Below are positions 15,683-24,114 of a stretch of DNA of 64,000 nt, in pieces (position 1 is the stretch's first letter; each line of letters starts with the position of its first letter). Source of the stretch: Halorubrum xinjiangense (GTDB lineage: Archaea > Halobacteriota > Halobacteria > Halobacteriales > Haloferacaceae); NCBI RefSeq assembly GCF_900102375.1, contig NZ_FNBO01000010.1:62001-126000 (forward strand), read 5' to 3'. The notes under the pieces were generated by a model. The model had not been told where the DNA came from, made no database searches, and saw only the letters and a list, made by a program, of their open reading frames with translations. A program made the position numbers and the translations under genes.

Positions 15683-16225
15683 ATGGCAGACTCAGAGGAA
15701 GACGTTCGTGTCAATCTCGTAGTTAGTAAAGGCCAGAAAGAGAGATGGGATAGCGCAAAAGAAAATTCGCCAGAATACAGTAGCCTTTCCGACCTAATCC
15801 GCCAGTCAGTCGCGCATGAGCTTTCCCAACCGCCGGGCGCGGCCTCACGCACAGCAAAGGGCCGCGAGACGACACAGCCGGCGGAGACAGAAGCTCAAAC
15901 GGAGGCAATAGAGCAGATAACGAAGACACTCAGTCGGATGGAAACAACCCTATCAGACTTAGACAGCCGTCTCACGAACGTTGAACAAGAAGTCACGGCT
16001 ACCGCGCGCGCGGAACTAAAGAACGAGGTATTTGATGCGCTACCTGAGTACGAGTCAGAAGATAGTCCGGACGGAAAATCAGCAGATCAAATAGCGGAGG
16101 AAATCAACTCAGAGAGAGATAGGGTTTCAGATGTTCTCACACGACTAGAGGAACAAACAGGGGCCATTAGAGTGACTGCTAGCGAGGAAGGGCAGCAATT
16201 CTACGCCCGTGAGGGTGGGCAATGA
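15683..16225 (+). CDS. RHH-type DNA-binding protein with coiled coil, beside integrase
   Basis: 180 residues. The first 50 (DVRVNLVVSKGQKERW...SLSDLIRQSVAHEL) look like a ribbon-helix-helix with an extended second helix; residues 75-120 form a heptad-rich coiled coil; the end (SADQIAEEINSERDRVSDVLTRLEEQTGAIRV, given here in pieces) resembles a winged helix. It overlaps the integrase start by four bases (ATGA), so it is likely a regulator or recombination directionality partner of the integrase. It begins 54 bases from the att repeat. Confidence 0.65.
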   Translation: MADSEEDVRVNLVVSKGQKERWDSAKENSPEYSSLSDLIRQSVAHELSQPPGAASRTAKGRETTQPAETEAQTEAIEQITKTLSRMETTLSDLDSRLTNVEQEVTATARAELKNEVFDALPEYESEDSPDGKSADQIAEEINSERDRVSDVLTRLEEQTGAIRVTASEEGQQFYAREGGQ

Positions 16226-17214
16226 TGGACTTTGACGAGATTTTAGAACGGTTCAAAAACCGCCGTAGCAGAATCTCTAGTGAGACAACAGCAAACATCT
16301 ACTTACGAGAGATCCGCAATTGGCGGCAATGGCTAACGGAGGAACGGGATAAGGGACTCTGGAACGCGGAGACGGTTGACCTCCGTGTTCGGATGGAGAG
16401 TATGACAGACGCGGGCAAAGCCCCTTCAACAATCACTAAACAGGTGTCTGCCGTTTCGAAGTTCTACCAAGATTGTGAAAAGATGGCAAAGAAGTACGAC
16501 ATGCCGGATGTACAAGAAAACCCATACGGAGGGCTAGATAGCGAGGATAAGCAATTACTCAGAGGAGATACAAAAAAGAAAGAAGCGATGAAAGAGAGTG
16601 GTGGAGACGAGTACCCATACTTGGAACCAGACAAGATTTCACAGCTTGTTGATAACGTCCCATCGCCCCGGCTACGTAACGAGTTGATTATCAAGTTACT
16701 CTATAATTGTGGGTTTCGGCGCGGAGAACTAGCCAAAACAAAGATAGAACACATTGACAGAGAAGACAGATCTATTTTCATCCCTCCTCGAAAATCGCCA
16801 GAGTCGCGTACTGTCGCTTACAAGGAGGATTATCTTGGCTTTCAGCTTGATCAATGGCTCGATTACGGTGGTCGTGATAGTATGACCTACGCTGAAGAGT
16901 CAGAATACCTCTTTCCGACAAACAACAGCGAACACATCTCTGGTGTCGCAATGAACCGGATGGTCAGGAAAGCCGCTAAAAATGCCGGTCTTCAGGAAGT
17001 GATTGATGAGTACGTTGATGGTCGCGAGATACACAAAGTGACGGCTCACACGTTACGTCACTCATTCGCAATGCGAGCAATCAACTCAGGCATTGACATC
17101 AAGACGCTTCAGACTCTATTAGGACATGAAGAACTTGATACTACTCTTATCTACTTGGACCAAGCAAAAGACGAAGCTAAGGAAAATTCAAGAGCTTTTC
17201 AGCCACTAGGGTAG
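16222..17214 (+). CDS. tyrosine recombinase / integrase
   Basis: 330 residues. An N-terminal SAM-like core-binding domain (about 1-110) precedes the catalytic domain. Expected residues are present: Arg166 in CGFRRGEL, His277 and Arg280 in HTLRH, His302 in LLGHEELDTT and nucleophile Tyr311 in LIYLDQ. It should recombine the 14-bp core in the EF-2 3' end with the element's circular form. All catalytic residues are intact, so it may still be active. A second ATG follows directly (16225). Confidence 0.9.
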   Translation: MMDFDEILERFKNRRSRISSETTANIYLREIRNWRQWLTEERDKGLWNAETVDLRVRMESMTDAGKAPSTITKQVSAVSKFYQDCEKMAKKYDMPDVQENPYGGLDSEDKQLLRGDTKKKEAMKESGGDEYPYLEPDKISQLVDNVPSPRLRNELIIKLLYNCGFRRGELAKTKIEHIDREDRSIFIPPRKSPESRTVAYKEDYLGFQLDQWLDYGGRDSMTYAEESEYLFPTNNSEHISGVAMNRMVRKAAKNAGLQEVIDEYVDGREIHKVTAHTLRHSFAMRAINSGIDIKTLQTLLGHEELDTTLIYLDQAKDEAKENSRAFQPLG

Positions 17215-17277
17215 GTGTAATAACGCGATCTTGCTCTGCCGCCACCGCACCGACCGGCGGCTAAAACGGAGTCTGAG

Positions 17278-17535
17278 CTAATCCCCAGAGATGTCTAATC
17301 CCCAGAGAGAAATCCCAACAACCCCGACAACAAACCCAGTTAGTATTGTGGGAAATCGAAACTGGTTTGGGGAAACTTCATCATTGGTAACATATTCCTC
17401 ACACGCGGGAGGTGATTCACTTGGCGGGTTTAATTCCATACACTCCCTAGACTCACTAATTAACACAGTAGGCATCAACAGCCCAGCTATCAACAACACA
17501 CTACCAACAGCAACCAGTACCGCCGCTCGGTCCAT
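17278..17535 (-). CDS. small two-helix membrane protein, unknown
   Basis: 85 residues with hydrophobic helices at about 7-27 and 63-80 and a Cys/Pro/Glu-rich outside loop containing two cysteines that could form a disulfide. No family is recognised. Surrounding DNA is AT-rich, as in the rest of the element. Confidence 0.5.
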   Translation of the reverse strand: MDRAAVLVAVGSVLLIAGLLMPTVLISESRECMELNPPSESPPACEEYVTNDEVSPNQFRFPTILTGFVVGVVGISLWGLDISGD

Positions 17536-17700
17536 ACAACGACCTGATAGGTTAACTATAAATTAGTACCGACAAGAATAGGATTCCCTTTCAGGGTCAA
17601 ACGCGATAACGGGGGCAGGCAGACGGCACCGCCGACCGCAACCGCACCGCAGACTGATTGCGGAAAGTTAGAAGCCCCGCCCCTTATCGAGTAAGTCCGT

Positions 17701-17835
17701 TCAGGGGCGTTCTCCTAACACAAACTCCCAGTTTCCGCCCGGATTTCCGCAGACACAGGGATAGAATAGCCAAAGCCGGTTTGCTCTGCCGCCGCAGTAC
17801 AGACAATTAGGTAATGAAGGATTAAATTTGAACAT
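17701..17835 (-). CDS. 44-residue zinc-finger-like small protein
   Basis: This frame starts ATG 17835 and encodes 44 residues with a CLYC pair (residues 11-14) and a CVC pair (about 27-29), separated by a basic and aromatic stretch, then a GNPGGNW turn. Four cysteines in so short a protein are typical of haloarchaeal zinc-binding mini-proteins. A GTTTATGATG stretch just upstream can act as a promoter and is shared head-to-head with the gene at 17880. Function unknown. Confidence 0.55.
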   Translation of the reverse strand: MFKFNPSLPNCLYCGGRANRLWLFYPCVCGNPGGNWEFVLGERP

Positions 17836-17879
17836 GTTGATACCAAAACATCATAAACACCGACACAGATAGAGATTAT

Positions 17880-18089
17880 ATGGTTGAGATTGGCCCTGTT
17901 GATGTACCAAGTTGGACTATTCTTGGCATAGTCTTTGGCGGTGTTCCTTTTTATCTCATATACAATGGCGAACTGCCAGCAAACTACCTGTTATTTGGGA
18001 GTAACATACCATTACAAGATGGTGCCCTTCTGGTGGCGATGATAGCTGTTGTCTTTGGGATTTTTTATCAAATACAAAATAACACTTGA
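17880..18089 (+). CDS. small two-helix membrane protein, unknown
   Basis: 69 residues, two hydrophobic helices (about 11-28 and 48-64) joined by a short polar loop. A CATAAAC box about 27 bases before the ATG indicates a leaderless message; the same AT-rich stretch serves the zinc-finger gene in the other direction. No family is recognised. The compact hairpin shape resembles small membrane proteins of archaeal viruses, but this is only a resemblance. Confidence 0.5.
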   Translation: MVEIGPVDVPSWTILGIVFGGVPFYLIYNGELPANYLLFGSNIPLQDGALLVAMIAVVFGIFYQIQNNT

Positions 18090-18195
18090 AGAGTGGTAAA
18101 GGATCAAATCAAGATCGTCTAGGTCTGCGACGGCGACCAACCGCAACGCAAACGGTCGCCCCAACCACACAATTTGGATTTTATATATCCTCTAC

Positions 18196-18747
18196 TTATT
18201 GAGATGTTTCAATACTATATTCTACAGACACTACGTCATTGCTGAAGTTTGTTGGTGGGGTGGCCTCACCTCTATTCGAATTGTCAAGTATTAGTCTGTA
18301 GGTCCCAGATGGAATCTCACCCTGAACGTCGTCTCCCGTGCTGTCCGTCGCACTCAGTTCGGGATAGTATTCAGACCTCTCACCCTCATCAAAGTATTGA
18401 TATTCTGACTCATCTAATAATATAACATCAATTGCGGGGCCATCTCGAACAATAAAGTCGTATTCAATGTAACCAGTTTGGCTAAACTCAAGGGGTATGT
18501 GTCGCCATTGATCCTCTTCTAGATTTCTCGTGTCTGAGATAGACCGGAGTTGTTCGCTTCGGTCAGGGTCATTTGGATAATCATCTTCACTATCAGGCAC
18601 ACCATCGTCATCAGAGTCTTGTACTTGATCAATTGGACTATCCCCGTCGCTACCACCTCCTCCACCTCCAGTACATCCAGCAAGTCCAGCTACGATGGCA
18701 GCAGATGCTCCTTTTATCAGCTTCCGTCGTCCTTGCTTGTGACTCAT
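18196..18747 (-). CDS. Tat-exported lipoprotein with calcium-binding-type repeat
   Basis: 183 residues. GRRKLIKGASAAIVAG and a lipobox ending at Cys25 show Tat export and lipid anchoring. A Gly-rich linker leads to DSDDDGVPDSEDDYPND, an acidic thrombospondin type-3 / EF-hand-like calcium motif, then a beta-rich domain of about 110 residues that resembles bacterial pre-peptidase C-like folds (SGTYRLILDNSN). A surface protein carried by the element; role unknown. Confidence 0.7.
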   Translation of the reverse strand: MSHKQGRRKLIKGASAAIVAGLAGCTGGGGGGSDGDSPIDQVQDSDDDGVPDSEDDYPNDPDRSEQLRSISDTRNLEEDQWRHIPLEFSQTGYIEYDFIVRDGPAIDVILLDESEYQYFDEGERSEYYPELSATDSTGDDVQGEIPSGTYRLILDNSNRGEATPPTNFSNDVVSVEYSIETSQ

Positions 18748-18795
18748 GGTAGAGAATGGTTATAGTCAATCCGTTTTACATTATGGGTTGATTAC

Positions 18796-19203
18796 TTATT
18801 TGCCGCTTATGTGTCGCTGCCTGTGTTCACTTGGGATCAATATCTCAACATTGTCAAGCGTGTTATGCCACTCTACACCACTCTTGTGGTGGACTTCCTT
18901 CCCGTCCAATTCGGACAGATCATCAACCTTCAACGTCGCCATCAGTCGGTGAACCGTCACGGTATCAGCTTTGCCCGGCCCGGCTTCACACTTCCATTGT
19001 TCGTAACCGTCTGTCTGTAATCCGAACTGCGCTACCTCAGTCTTCTCTATGTCGAACTTGTCTAGCCATTTGCTAATTGTACTTGGACAGCAACCGCAAA
19101 TACTCGCTATCTCTGCTTGAGTACGGTCTTTCTCTATGTACTGCGCTTCAAGCCACTCTGCGTTTCTATACTGCCTACTAGTCGTGTTCTGAGTAGAACT
19201 CAT
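18796..19203 (-). CDS. HTH-HNH endonuclease-like protein
   Basis: 135 residues. Residues 25-55 (DRTQAEIASICGCCPSTISK) form a helix-turn-helix; the C-terminal half has EVHHKSG..WHNTLDNVEIL..SEHRQRH, the HNH pattern of homing-type endonucleases (His-His, Asn, His). Such proteins nick or cut DNA at specific sites and are common passengers of mobile elements. It could also be a phage-type packaging or DNA-modification accessory. Confidence 0.75.
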   Translation of the reverse strand: MSSTQNTTSRQYRNAEWLEAQYIEKDRTQAEIASICGCCPSTISKWLDKFDIEKTEVAQFGLQTDGYEQWKCEAGPGKADTVTVHRLMATLKVDDLSELDGKEVHHKSGVEWHNTLDNVEILIPSEHRQRHISGK

Positions 19204-19553
19204 CTAGAAATTGTTTGATAACGTTACCATCGAAGGGGGGACGGAAGCCGCTGTCAAGCGGCAGTCTCCCCCCTGAGATGGGTTTCATCCATCGGCTGCG
19301 CGAGCTTTCCGGCTACTTCCTAAAGGCTCTTAGACGCCTAACACGGGCGCAATCAGTCGGGTTGTGTTCCCCTTCCGATTACGTGTCCCTCCCGTGGCGG
19401 CCTACCACCGAAAGCTGTACGCGAGAGCCGTACCCTGTGGATACCGGCCCATGACCTCAAACGGATGTACTACTCAGCCGGAACCCGCCGACTGTCGTTA
19501 CCGCACGATCCTACTCGATAAGGGCGGGGCGTTCCCACCTGTTCAACTGTTTC
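19204..19553. other. non-coding gap with a GGGGGGA/TCCCCCC hairpin
   Basis: Upstream of the HNH gene a two-part hairpin spans 19235-19273: outer arm GGGGGGA with TCCCCCC and inner arm GCCGC with GCGGC around TGTCAA. The rest has no gene I can defend. A 79-residue plus-strand frame (19215-19454) and another (19364-19675) have no recognisable features, and the second runs antisense to the small RHH gene. Confidence 0.4.
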
Positions 19554-19700
19554 CTAGACGTCGACGTCCGGCGCGCGTTCCATTAGGAGAGATAGAATCT
19601 CGCCGTATGGGACCTCGGTGGTTCCAGTCATCTGGTAGCCGGCTTCATCTAGTCGTTGCTTTTCGTTCTGACTAACGCGGATCGTCGTTCCTCGTGCCAT
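19554..19700 (-). CDS. 48-residue ribbon-helix-helix protein
   Basis: The frame begins MARGTTIRVSQNEKQRLDEA, with a beta-strand then two helices (PYGEILSLLMERA), the size and pattern of minimal CopG/Arc-type RHH repressors found on haloarchaeal plasmids and viruses. It probably controls the twin promoter region directly upstream (19740-19866). Too short for default gene finders and likely missed in automatic annotation. Confidence 0.65.
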   Translation of the reverse strand: MARGTTIRVSQNEKQRLDEAGYQMTGTTEVPYGEILSLLMERAPDVDV

Positions 19701-19739
19701 GATTGATTTCAGGAAAGGACGGCTACGGTCGTACCCAGT

Positions 19740-19866
19740 CGTCCACTACAATGAAAGGTAAAGGGTTTATATACCGTGGGGGGTGAGACCCCCCGTTTCA
19801 GCTTGAAAGGAGTCTGTAGCTAACCGTCCACTACAATGAAAGGACATCGGTTTATATAGGGTGGGG
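19740..19866. promoter_or_regulatory. two copies of a promoter-like block (about 42 bp)
   Basis: Blocks at 19740-19781 and 19825-19866 share a 19-base identical start, CGTCCACTACAATGAAAGG, and then TTTATATA followed by a GTGGGG stretch. The spacing between block and TATA is the same in both. They look like a duplicated operator plus TATA reading rightwards, next to the RHH gene. The remainder up to 20098 shows only AT-rich sequence with no convincing gene. Confidence 0.5.
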
Positions 19867-20098
19867 TGGAGCCGGAGGTAGAGAGTCTAAAACGTCAGAA
19901 TATCGCATTTCACTTTCCCGCAACATTTGCTGGTTTTGAGGCGGCTTACGGATTTTCACATTAATACAGCGTAGAGAATAGACTAGAGTAGTTCTAGACC
20001 TAATAAATCGTTCTCTCGCCCGCACCGTTCTCGCGGCTAAGACTCAAGTCTCGCGCTTTCGTCCTTATAGCTAAGTGATAGGTCGACAAAGGTAGACT

Positions 20099-20371
20099 GT
20101 GGTTCAGACGAAAGAACAGCTCGGATTGACAGAGGAACAGGCTACCACACCGATCCACGTAAACGGCGAACTGTGGACATTACTAGAAGCCGCCCGATAC
20201 CTCCATGACGCACGTCGGGACGACAATCAAAACCGCAAGAAAGCGTTGAGATTAGCGGCAGAACTGGCGCGGCTACGTCGGGAGTCTCAAGACATGGGGG
20301 ACACGGAACTTGTCGGGGCCGCCGATGCGCTCGAAAAGTCGGCCCGTGAGGTTTGGACAGCAAGCGGTTAG
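20099..20371 (+). CDS. small helical hypothetical protein
   Basis: 90 residues from a GTG start, mostly predicted helix: an N-terminal strand-like segment (TPIHVNGELWTLLEAARYL) and a charged helical region (RKKALRLAAELARLRRE). No cysteines, no membrane segment and no recognised family. It lies alone on the plus strand near the EF-2 end of the element. A CCTTATAGC stretch about 30 bases before the start may be its promoter. Confidence 0.5.
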   Translation: MVQTKEQLGLTEEQATTPIHVNGELWTLLEAARYLHDARRDDNQNRKKALRLAAELARLRRESQDMGDTELVGAADALEKSAREVWTASG

Positions 20372-20740
20372 CGTACACCTCACGAGGCTTAGACTCGTTA
20401 TGATGTTCTCACCTCGGAGCGATCAGAAACGCCAGAGATGGACAGACACGACATACAGTAGGTTCTCATAGTTCATTCACACCTACGATTTCCGCGAAAT
20501 TCTGACTGAAATGACTCTGTGGTGTGAGCCGGGTTACCAATATAGCGCGCGCGGAAAGTGGTTGGTGTAACAACTGGAGGGAAGCCTTTAGCTTCTATAA
20601 TCGTTTCTTAGCTTTTCTTCATGGACCCCGTTTTTGATATACACACATGACCGTCAGAATCGGGCTGTGCGTAACGTCGCACGCAAAACAAATACGCTCC
20701 GTCAGTTGAACAGGCTACTCAAAACCTATTCAATCTGGAT
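20372..20740. other. gap at proximal end of integrated element
   Basis: About 370 bases of AT-richer DNA without a supported gene. A GAAGC-CTTTA-GCTTC hairpin lies near 20582-20597 and T-rich tracts (CGTTTCTTAGCTTTTC, CCGTTTTTGATATAC) lie on the EF-2 side, where EF-2 transcripts would end. A 23-codon minus-strand frame (20398-20469) with a CMSC motif was seen but is too short to claim. Confidence 0.4.
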
Positions 20741-22930
20741 TCAGAAGTAGTCGATCGACTGCGGCAGCTCCAGCTTCATCCCCTTGCGCTCGCGGATCTC
20801 CATGATCTTCTCGCGCTGGAGGTTGTCGACGAGGACGCGGAAGCCCGCGTTCTCGGTGTTCCACGAGGCGCGGCCCTCGGTGGCCGAGCGGATGTCGGAG
20901 GAGAACCCGATCATCTCCTCGACGGGCGCGATGCCCTCGACAACCATGAGGTCGCCCTCCTGGTACATGTCGTCGACGCGGCCGCGGCGGCCCTGAATCT
21001 CGCCGGAGGCGGCGCCCATGTGCTCCGAGGGGACGTCGATGCGGACGTCCTGGATCGGCTCGAGCAGGCGGACCTCGCCGTCGATCAGCGAGCGGTGGAC
21101 CGCGTCGCGGACCGCCGGGATGACCTGAGCGGGCCCGCGGTGAATGGTGTCCTCGTGGAGCTTCGCGTCGTGGAGTCGGAACAGCGACCCCTGGACCGGC
21201 TCGGCGGCCAGCGGGCCGTCGTCGAGCGCCTCCTGAAGCCCCTCCAAGACGAGCTCCATCGTCTCGTTGAGGTGCTGGATACCCTTCGTGTCGTCGATGA
21301 GGATGTTGGTTCGGTGGATGTCCTCGACGTTCTGGGAGGTGTCCTTGTCCATGCCGGCGTCCTGGAGCGCCTCGCGGCGCTCCAGTTCGGGCATGTCCAT
21401 CGAGACCTCGCCGAGCTGGATGGCGTCGACGATCTCCTGTGCCATCGGCTCGACGGTGAGGTAGAACTTGTTGTGGCGGTTCGGTGACTGCCCCTCGACC
21501 TCGCGGGACGCCTCCTGGGGCTGCTCGCGGAAGACCACGATGGGCTCGCCGGTGATGACCGGGATGCCCTGGTTGTCGCGGATCCGCTGGGTGATCACTT
21601 CGAGGTGGAGCTCGCCCTGCCCGCTGATGAGGTGCTCGCCCGTGTCCTCGTTGATCTCGATCTGGATCGTCGGGTCCTCCTTGGCGACCTGCTGGAGCGT
21701 CTCGATGAGCTTCGGCAGGTCGTCCATGTTCTGGGCCTCGACGGACTTCGTGATGACCGGCTCGGAGATGTGCTCGATCGACTCGAACGGCGTCATCTCC
21801 ACGGAGGAGACGGTGGATCCGGCGATGGCGTCACGGAGGCCGGTGACCGACGCGATGTTCCCCGCCGGGACGCGGTCCACCTCCTCGCGCTCGGACCCCA
21901 TGAAGAGGCCGACGCTCTGGATGCGGTTCTTGCCCGCGGTCCCCGAGACGTACAGCTCCTGACCCTTCTCCAGCGTGCCGGAGAAGACGCGGCCCGTCGC
22001 GATCTCGCCGGCGTGCGGGTCCATCGAGATGTCGGTGACCATGAAGACGACCTCGCCGTCCTCGTCGACCATCCGCATCGTGTCGGCCAGCTCGCTGTCC
22101 GCGTCACCGCGCCAGATGCGCGGGACACGACGGGGCTGCGCGTCGACCGGGTTCGGGAAGTGCTCACAGACCATGTCGAGCACGACGTTCGACAGCGGCG
22201 TGCGCTCGTGGAGCTCCTCGCGCTTGTCGTTCTGTTCGAGCTCCATGATGTCGCCGAAGTCCATGCCGGTCCGCTGCATCGACGGCATGGAGACGCCCCA
22301 CTTGTACAGCGCGGAGCCGAACCCGACCGTGCCGTCCTCGACGGAAACGGTCCAGTCTTCGGGGATGTCGTCCATGTTCTCGGCCATCCCGCGGATGAGC
22401 TCGTTGACGTCGGCGATGACGGACATCAGCCGCTCTTGCATCTCCTGAGGCCCCTCCTGAAGCTCCGAGATGAGGCGGTCGACCTTGTTGATGAACAGCG
22501 TCGGCTTCACGCCCTCGCGGAGCGCCTGCCGGAGCACCGTCTCCGTCTGGGGCATCGCGCCCTCGACGGCGTCGACGACCACCAGCGCGCCGTCGACCGC
22601 GCGCATCGCGCGGGTGACGTCGCCCCCGAAGTCCACGTGGCCCGGGGTGTCGATGAGGTTGATGAGGTGGTTTGTGTCCTCGTACTCGTGGGTCATCGAG
22701 ACGTTCGCCGCGTCGATGGTAATGCCCCGCTCCTGCTCGTCCTCCTTCGTGTCCATCGCGAGCTGCTCGCCCGCGGTGTCCTCGGAGATCATGCCGGCGC
22801 CCGCCAGCAGGTTGTCGGAGAGCGTCGTCTTCCCGTGATCGACGTGGGCGGCGATGGCGATGTTCCGGATGTGCTCCGGGTTGTCCATCAGCCGCTCACA
22901 TTCCTGAACGATCTTCTTGCGTCGGCCCAT
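20741..22930 (-). CDS. fusA: translation elongation factor EF-2
   Basis: 729 residues, full length. The G domain starts AHVDHGKTT near residue 28; [13 protein letters not shown] and NKVDRL follow. Near residue 600, [12 protein letters not shown] holds the His that archaea convert to diphthamide. The protein moves tRNA and mRNA during elongation. The ATG at 22930 (MGRRKKIVQ) is the family start. The last codons (SIDYF, TGA) form one att repeat of the element downstream, so the present stop codon is probably supplied by the element. Confidence 0.97.
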   Translation of the reverse strand: MGRRKKIVQECERLMDNPEHIRNIAIAAHVDHGKTTLSDNLLAGAGMISEDTAGEQLAMDTKEDEQERGITIDAANVSMTHEYEDTNHLINLIDTPGHVDFGGDVTRAMRAVDGALVVVDAVEGAMPQTETVLRQALREGVKPTLFINKVDRLISELQEGPQEMQERLMSVIADVNELIRGMAENMDDIPEDWTVSVEDGTVGFGSALYKWGVSMPSMQRTGMDFGDIMELEQNDKREELHERTPLSNVVLDMVCEHFPNPVDAQPRRVPRIWRGDADSELADTMRMVDEDGEVVFMVTDISMDPHAGEIATGRVFSGTLEKGQELYVSGTAGKNRIQSVGLFMGSEREEVDRVPAGNIASVTGLRDAIAGSTVSSVEMTPFESIEHISEPVITKSVEAQNMDDLPKLIETLQQVAKEDPTIQIEINEDTGEHLISGQGELHLEVITQRIRDNQGIPVITGEPIVVFREQPQEASREVEGQSPNRHNKFYLTVEPMAQEIVDAIQLGEVSMDMPELERREALQDAGMDKDTSQNVEDIHRTNILIDDTKGIQHLNETMELVLEGLQEALDDGPLAAEPVQGSLFRLHDAKLHEDTIHRGPAQVIPAVRDAVHRSLIDGEVRLLEPIQDVRIDVPSEHMGAASGEIQGRRGRVDDMYQEGDLMVVEGIAPVEEMIGFSSDIRSATEGRASWNTENAGFRVLVDNLQREKIMEIRERKGMKLELPQSIDYF
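20743..20756. repeat. att repeat within the EF-2 3' end
   Basis: AGAAGTAGTCGATC, the last codons of EF-2 on the minus strand, identical to 15616-15629. The base just before the core differs (C here, T at the other end), giving TGA here and TAA there. Confidence 0.8.
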
Positions 22931-23149
22931 TATACCGAGTGTTACCGAAAGCAGGGTCAAAAGGGTAGTGTTTCGTCGCGGCCGTTTCGCGGGCGAGTAC
23001 CCCCGATCGCCGCCGATTTCGTGTCGACCGGTGTCACGGCGCAGGCGGCGGAGCGCCGCTCGGTCGAGGGCGACGCCAGCGCGCGCCGCGGGCGGAAGCG
23101 CCCCCGGCCATCGGCGCAGTTTTAAGTCCCGACTCGGGAAACGGGAGGC

Positions 23150-23791
23150 ATGAACGAGACGCTCTCACGGCTCGACGACAGCGGCGTCGTCGCGGTGTTG
23201 CGCGGGGTCCCCGCCGACCAGCTCATCGAGATCGCCGAGGCGCTGCGCGAGGGCGGCGTCACCGCCGTCGAGATCACCGCCGACACGCCGGACGTCGCCG
23301 ACCTCATCGGCGAGGTCGCCGGCTCCTTCGACGACGAGGTCGTCGTCGGCACGGGGACGGTCCTCGACAGCGAGACCGCCCGGACCACGCTGATGGCGGG
23401 CGCGGAGTTCGTCGTCTCGCCGAGCCTCCACGAGGACGTGATCGAGACGTGTAACCGCTACGGCGCCGTCACGGCGCCCGGCGTGATGACCCCGACGGAG
23501 GCGGTCCGCGGCTACGAGGCTGGCGCCAACTTCGTGAAGGTGTTCCCCGCGAAGACCGTCGGCCCGGCTCACCTCGGCGCGATGAAGGGCCCGCTCGGAC
23601 AGATCCCGATGATGCCGACCGGCGGCGTCAGCCCCGACAACGCCGCCGACTACATCGACGCGGGCGCGTTCGCGGTCGGCGCCGGCGGCGCGCTCGTCGA
23701 CTACGACGCCGCCGAGCGCGGCGACTACGAGAGCATCACCGAGACCGCCCGCGAGTTCACGCGAGTGGTCGAAGAGGCGCGCGCCGACTGA
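23150..23791 (+). CDS. bacterial-type 2-dehydro-3-deoxyphosphogluconate (KDPG/KDPGal) aldolase
   Basis: 213 residues, a single TIM-barrel. Class I aldolase residues are present: Glu41 in VEIT and the Schiff-base Lys130 in FVKVFPA; GTGTVL and the phosphate-binding PTGGVS/GAGGAL loops follow. It splits a 6-phospho-2-keto-3-deoxy sugar acid to pyruvate and glyceraldehyde 3-phosphate, as in Entner-Doudoroff type routes. The gluconate versus galactonate epimer cannot be told from sequence. Single gene, start codon preceded by GGGAGGC. Confidence 0.88.
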   Translation: MNETLSRLDDSGVVAVLRGVPADQLIEIAEALREGGVTAVEITADTPDVADLIGEVAGSFDDEVVVGTGTVLDSETARTTLMAGAEFVVSPSLHEDVIETCNRYGAVTAPGVMTPTEAVRGYEAGANFVKVFPAKTVGPAHLGAMKGPLGQIPMMPTGGVSPDNAADYIDAGAFAVGAGGALVDYDAAERGDYESITETAREFTRVVEEARAD

Positions 23792-24114
23792 GCGCCGGAC
23801 GACCGAGCGCGGCCAGCCGAGTCCCGGACGACAGACGGTGCGACGACCGAGCGACCGAGGACCGAGGCGACGACGGCGGCGGCGAAGGGACCTCGCAGGA
23901 GCCCGCCCTTTCAATGGTTTTGTGTGTCATGCCAAATAGATAGGCGTGCGAGGGCACAACCGTCGTGTGACTTCCAGCCCGCAGTCGAGAGCCACCTGTC
24001 TGGGAGTCACGAAACGCTACCGGCACCCAACCACGGTTACTAGCCACCGTCTCCTCTGGCGGGGGGACCGCCCCCGTCGCCGCGACCCGCGCCGCGGCGA
24101 CGGGGGCCGCAGCG
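23792..24114. other. gap with a 15-bp perfect hairpin after polC
   Basis: GCCCCCGTCGCCGCG at 24070-24084 pairs with 24093-24107 around an eight-base loop, ending eight bases before the PolD stop. It may act in transcript ending or mRNA stability of polC, though no U-run follows. A minus-strand frame at 23757-24047 was rejected. Nothing else is recognised. Confidence 0.45.

Larger units (their letters stand above)
15616..20756. mobile_element. integrated genetic element at the 3' end of the EF-2 gene (5.1 kb)
   Basis: The ends are 14-bp direct repeats; the right one is the end of the EF-2 coding sequence. Base composition is clearly lower in G+C than on both sides, codons differ and most genes are small and unfamiliar. 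Cargo: RHH/winged-helix protein, tyrosine integrase, three small membrane or zinc-finger proteins, a lipoprotein, an HNH protein, a 48-residue RHH protein and a small hypothetical. No replication or capsid gene is seen, so it may be an integrative satellite, a decayed provirus or a plasmid remnant. Confidence 0.78.

Noticed and set aside
19364-19675. 103-codon plus-strand frame inside the integrated element
   Set aside because: It runs antisense to the better-supported RHH gene and has no recognisable domain.
23757-24047. 96-codon minus-strand frame overlapping the KDPG aldolase end
   Set aside because: Low-complexity Ser/Arg/Pro sequence in the gap; no promoter, no domain.
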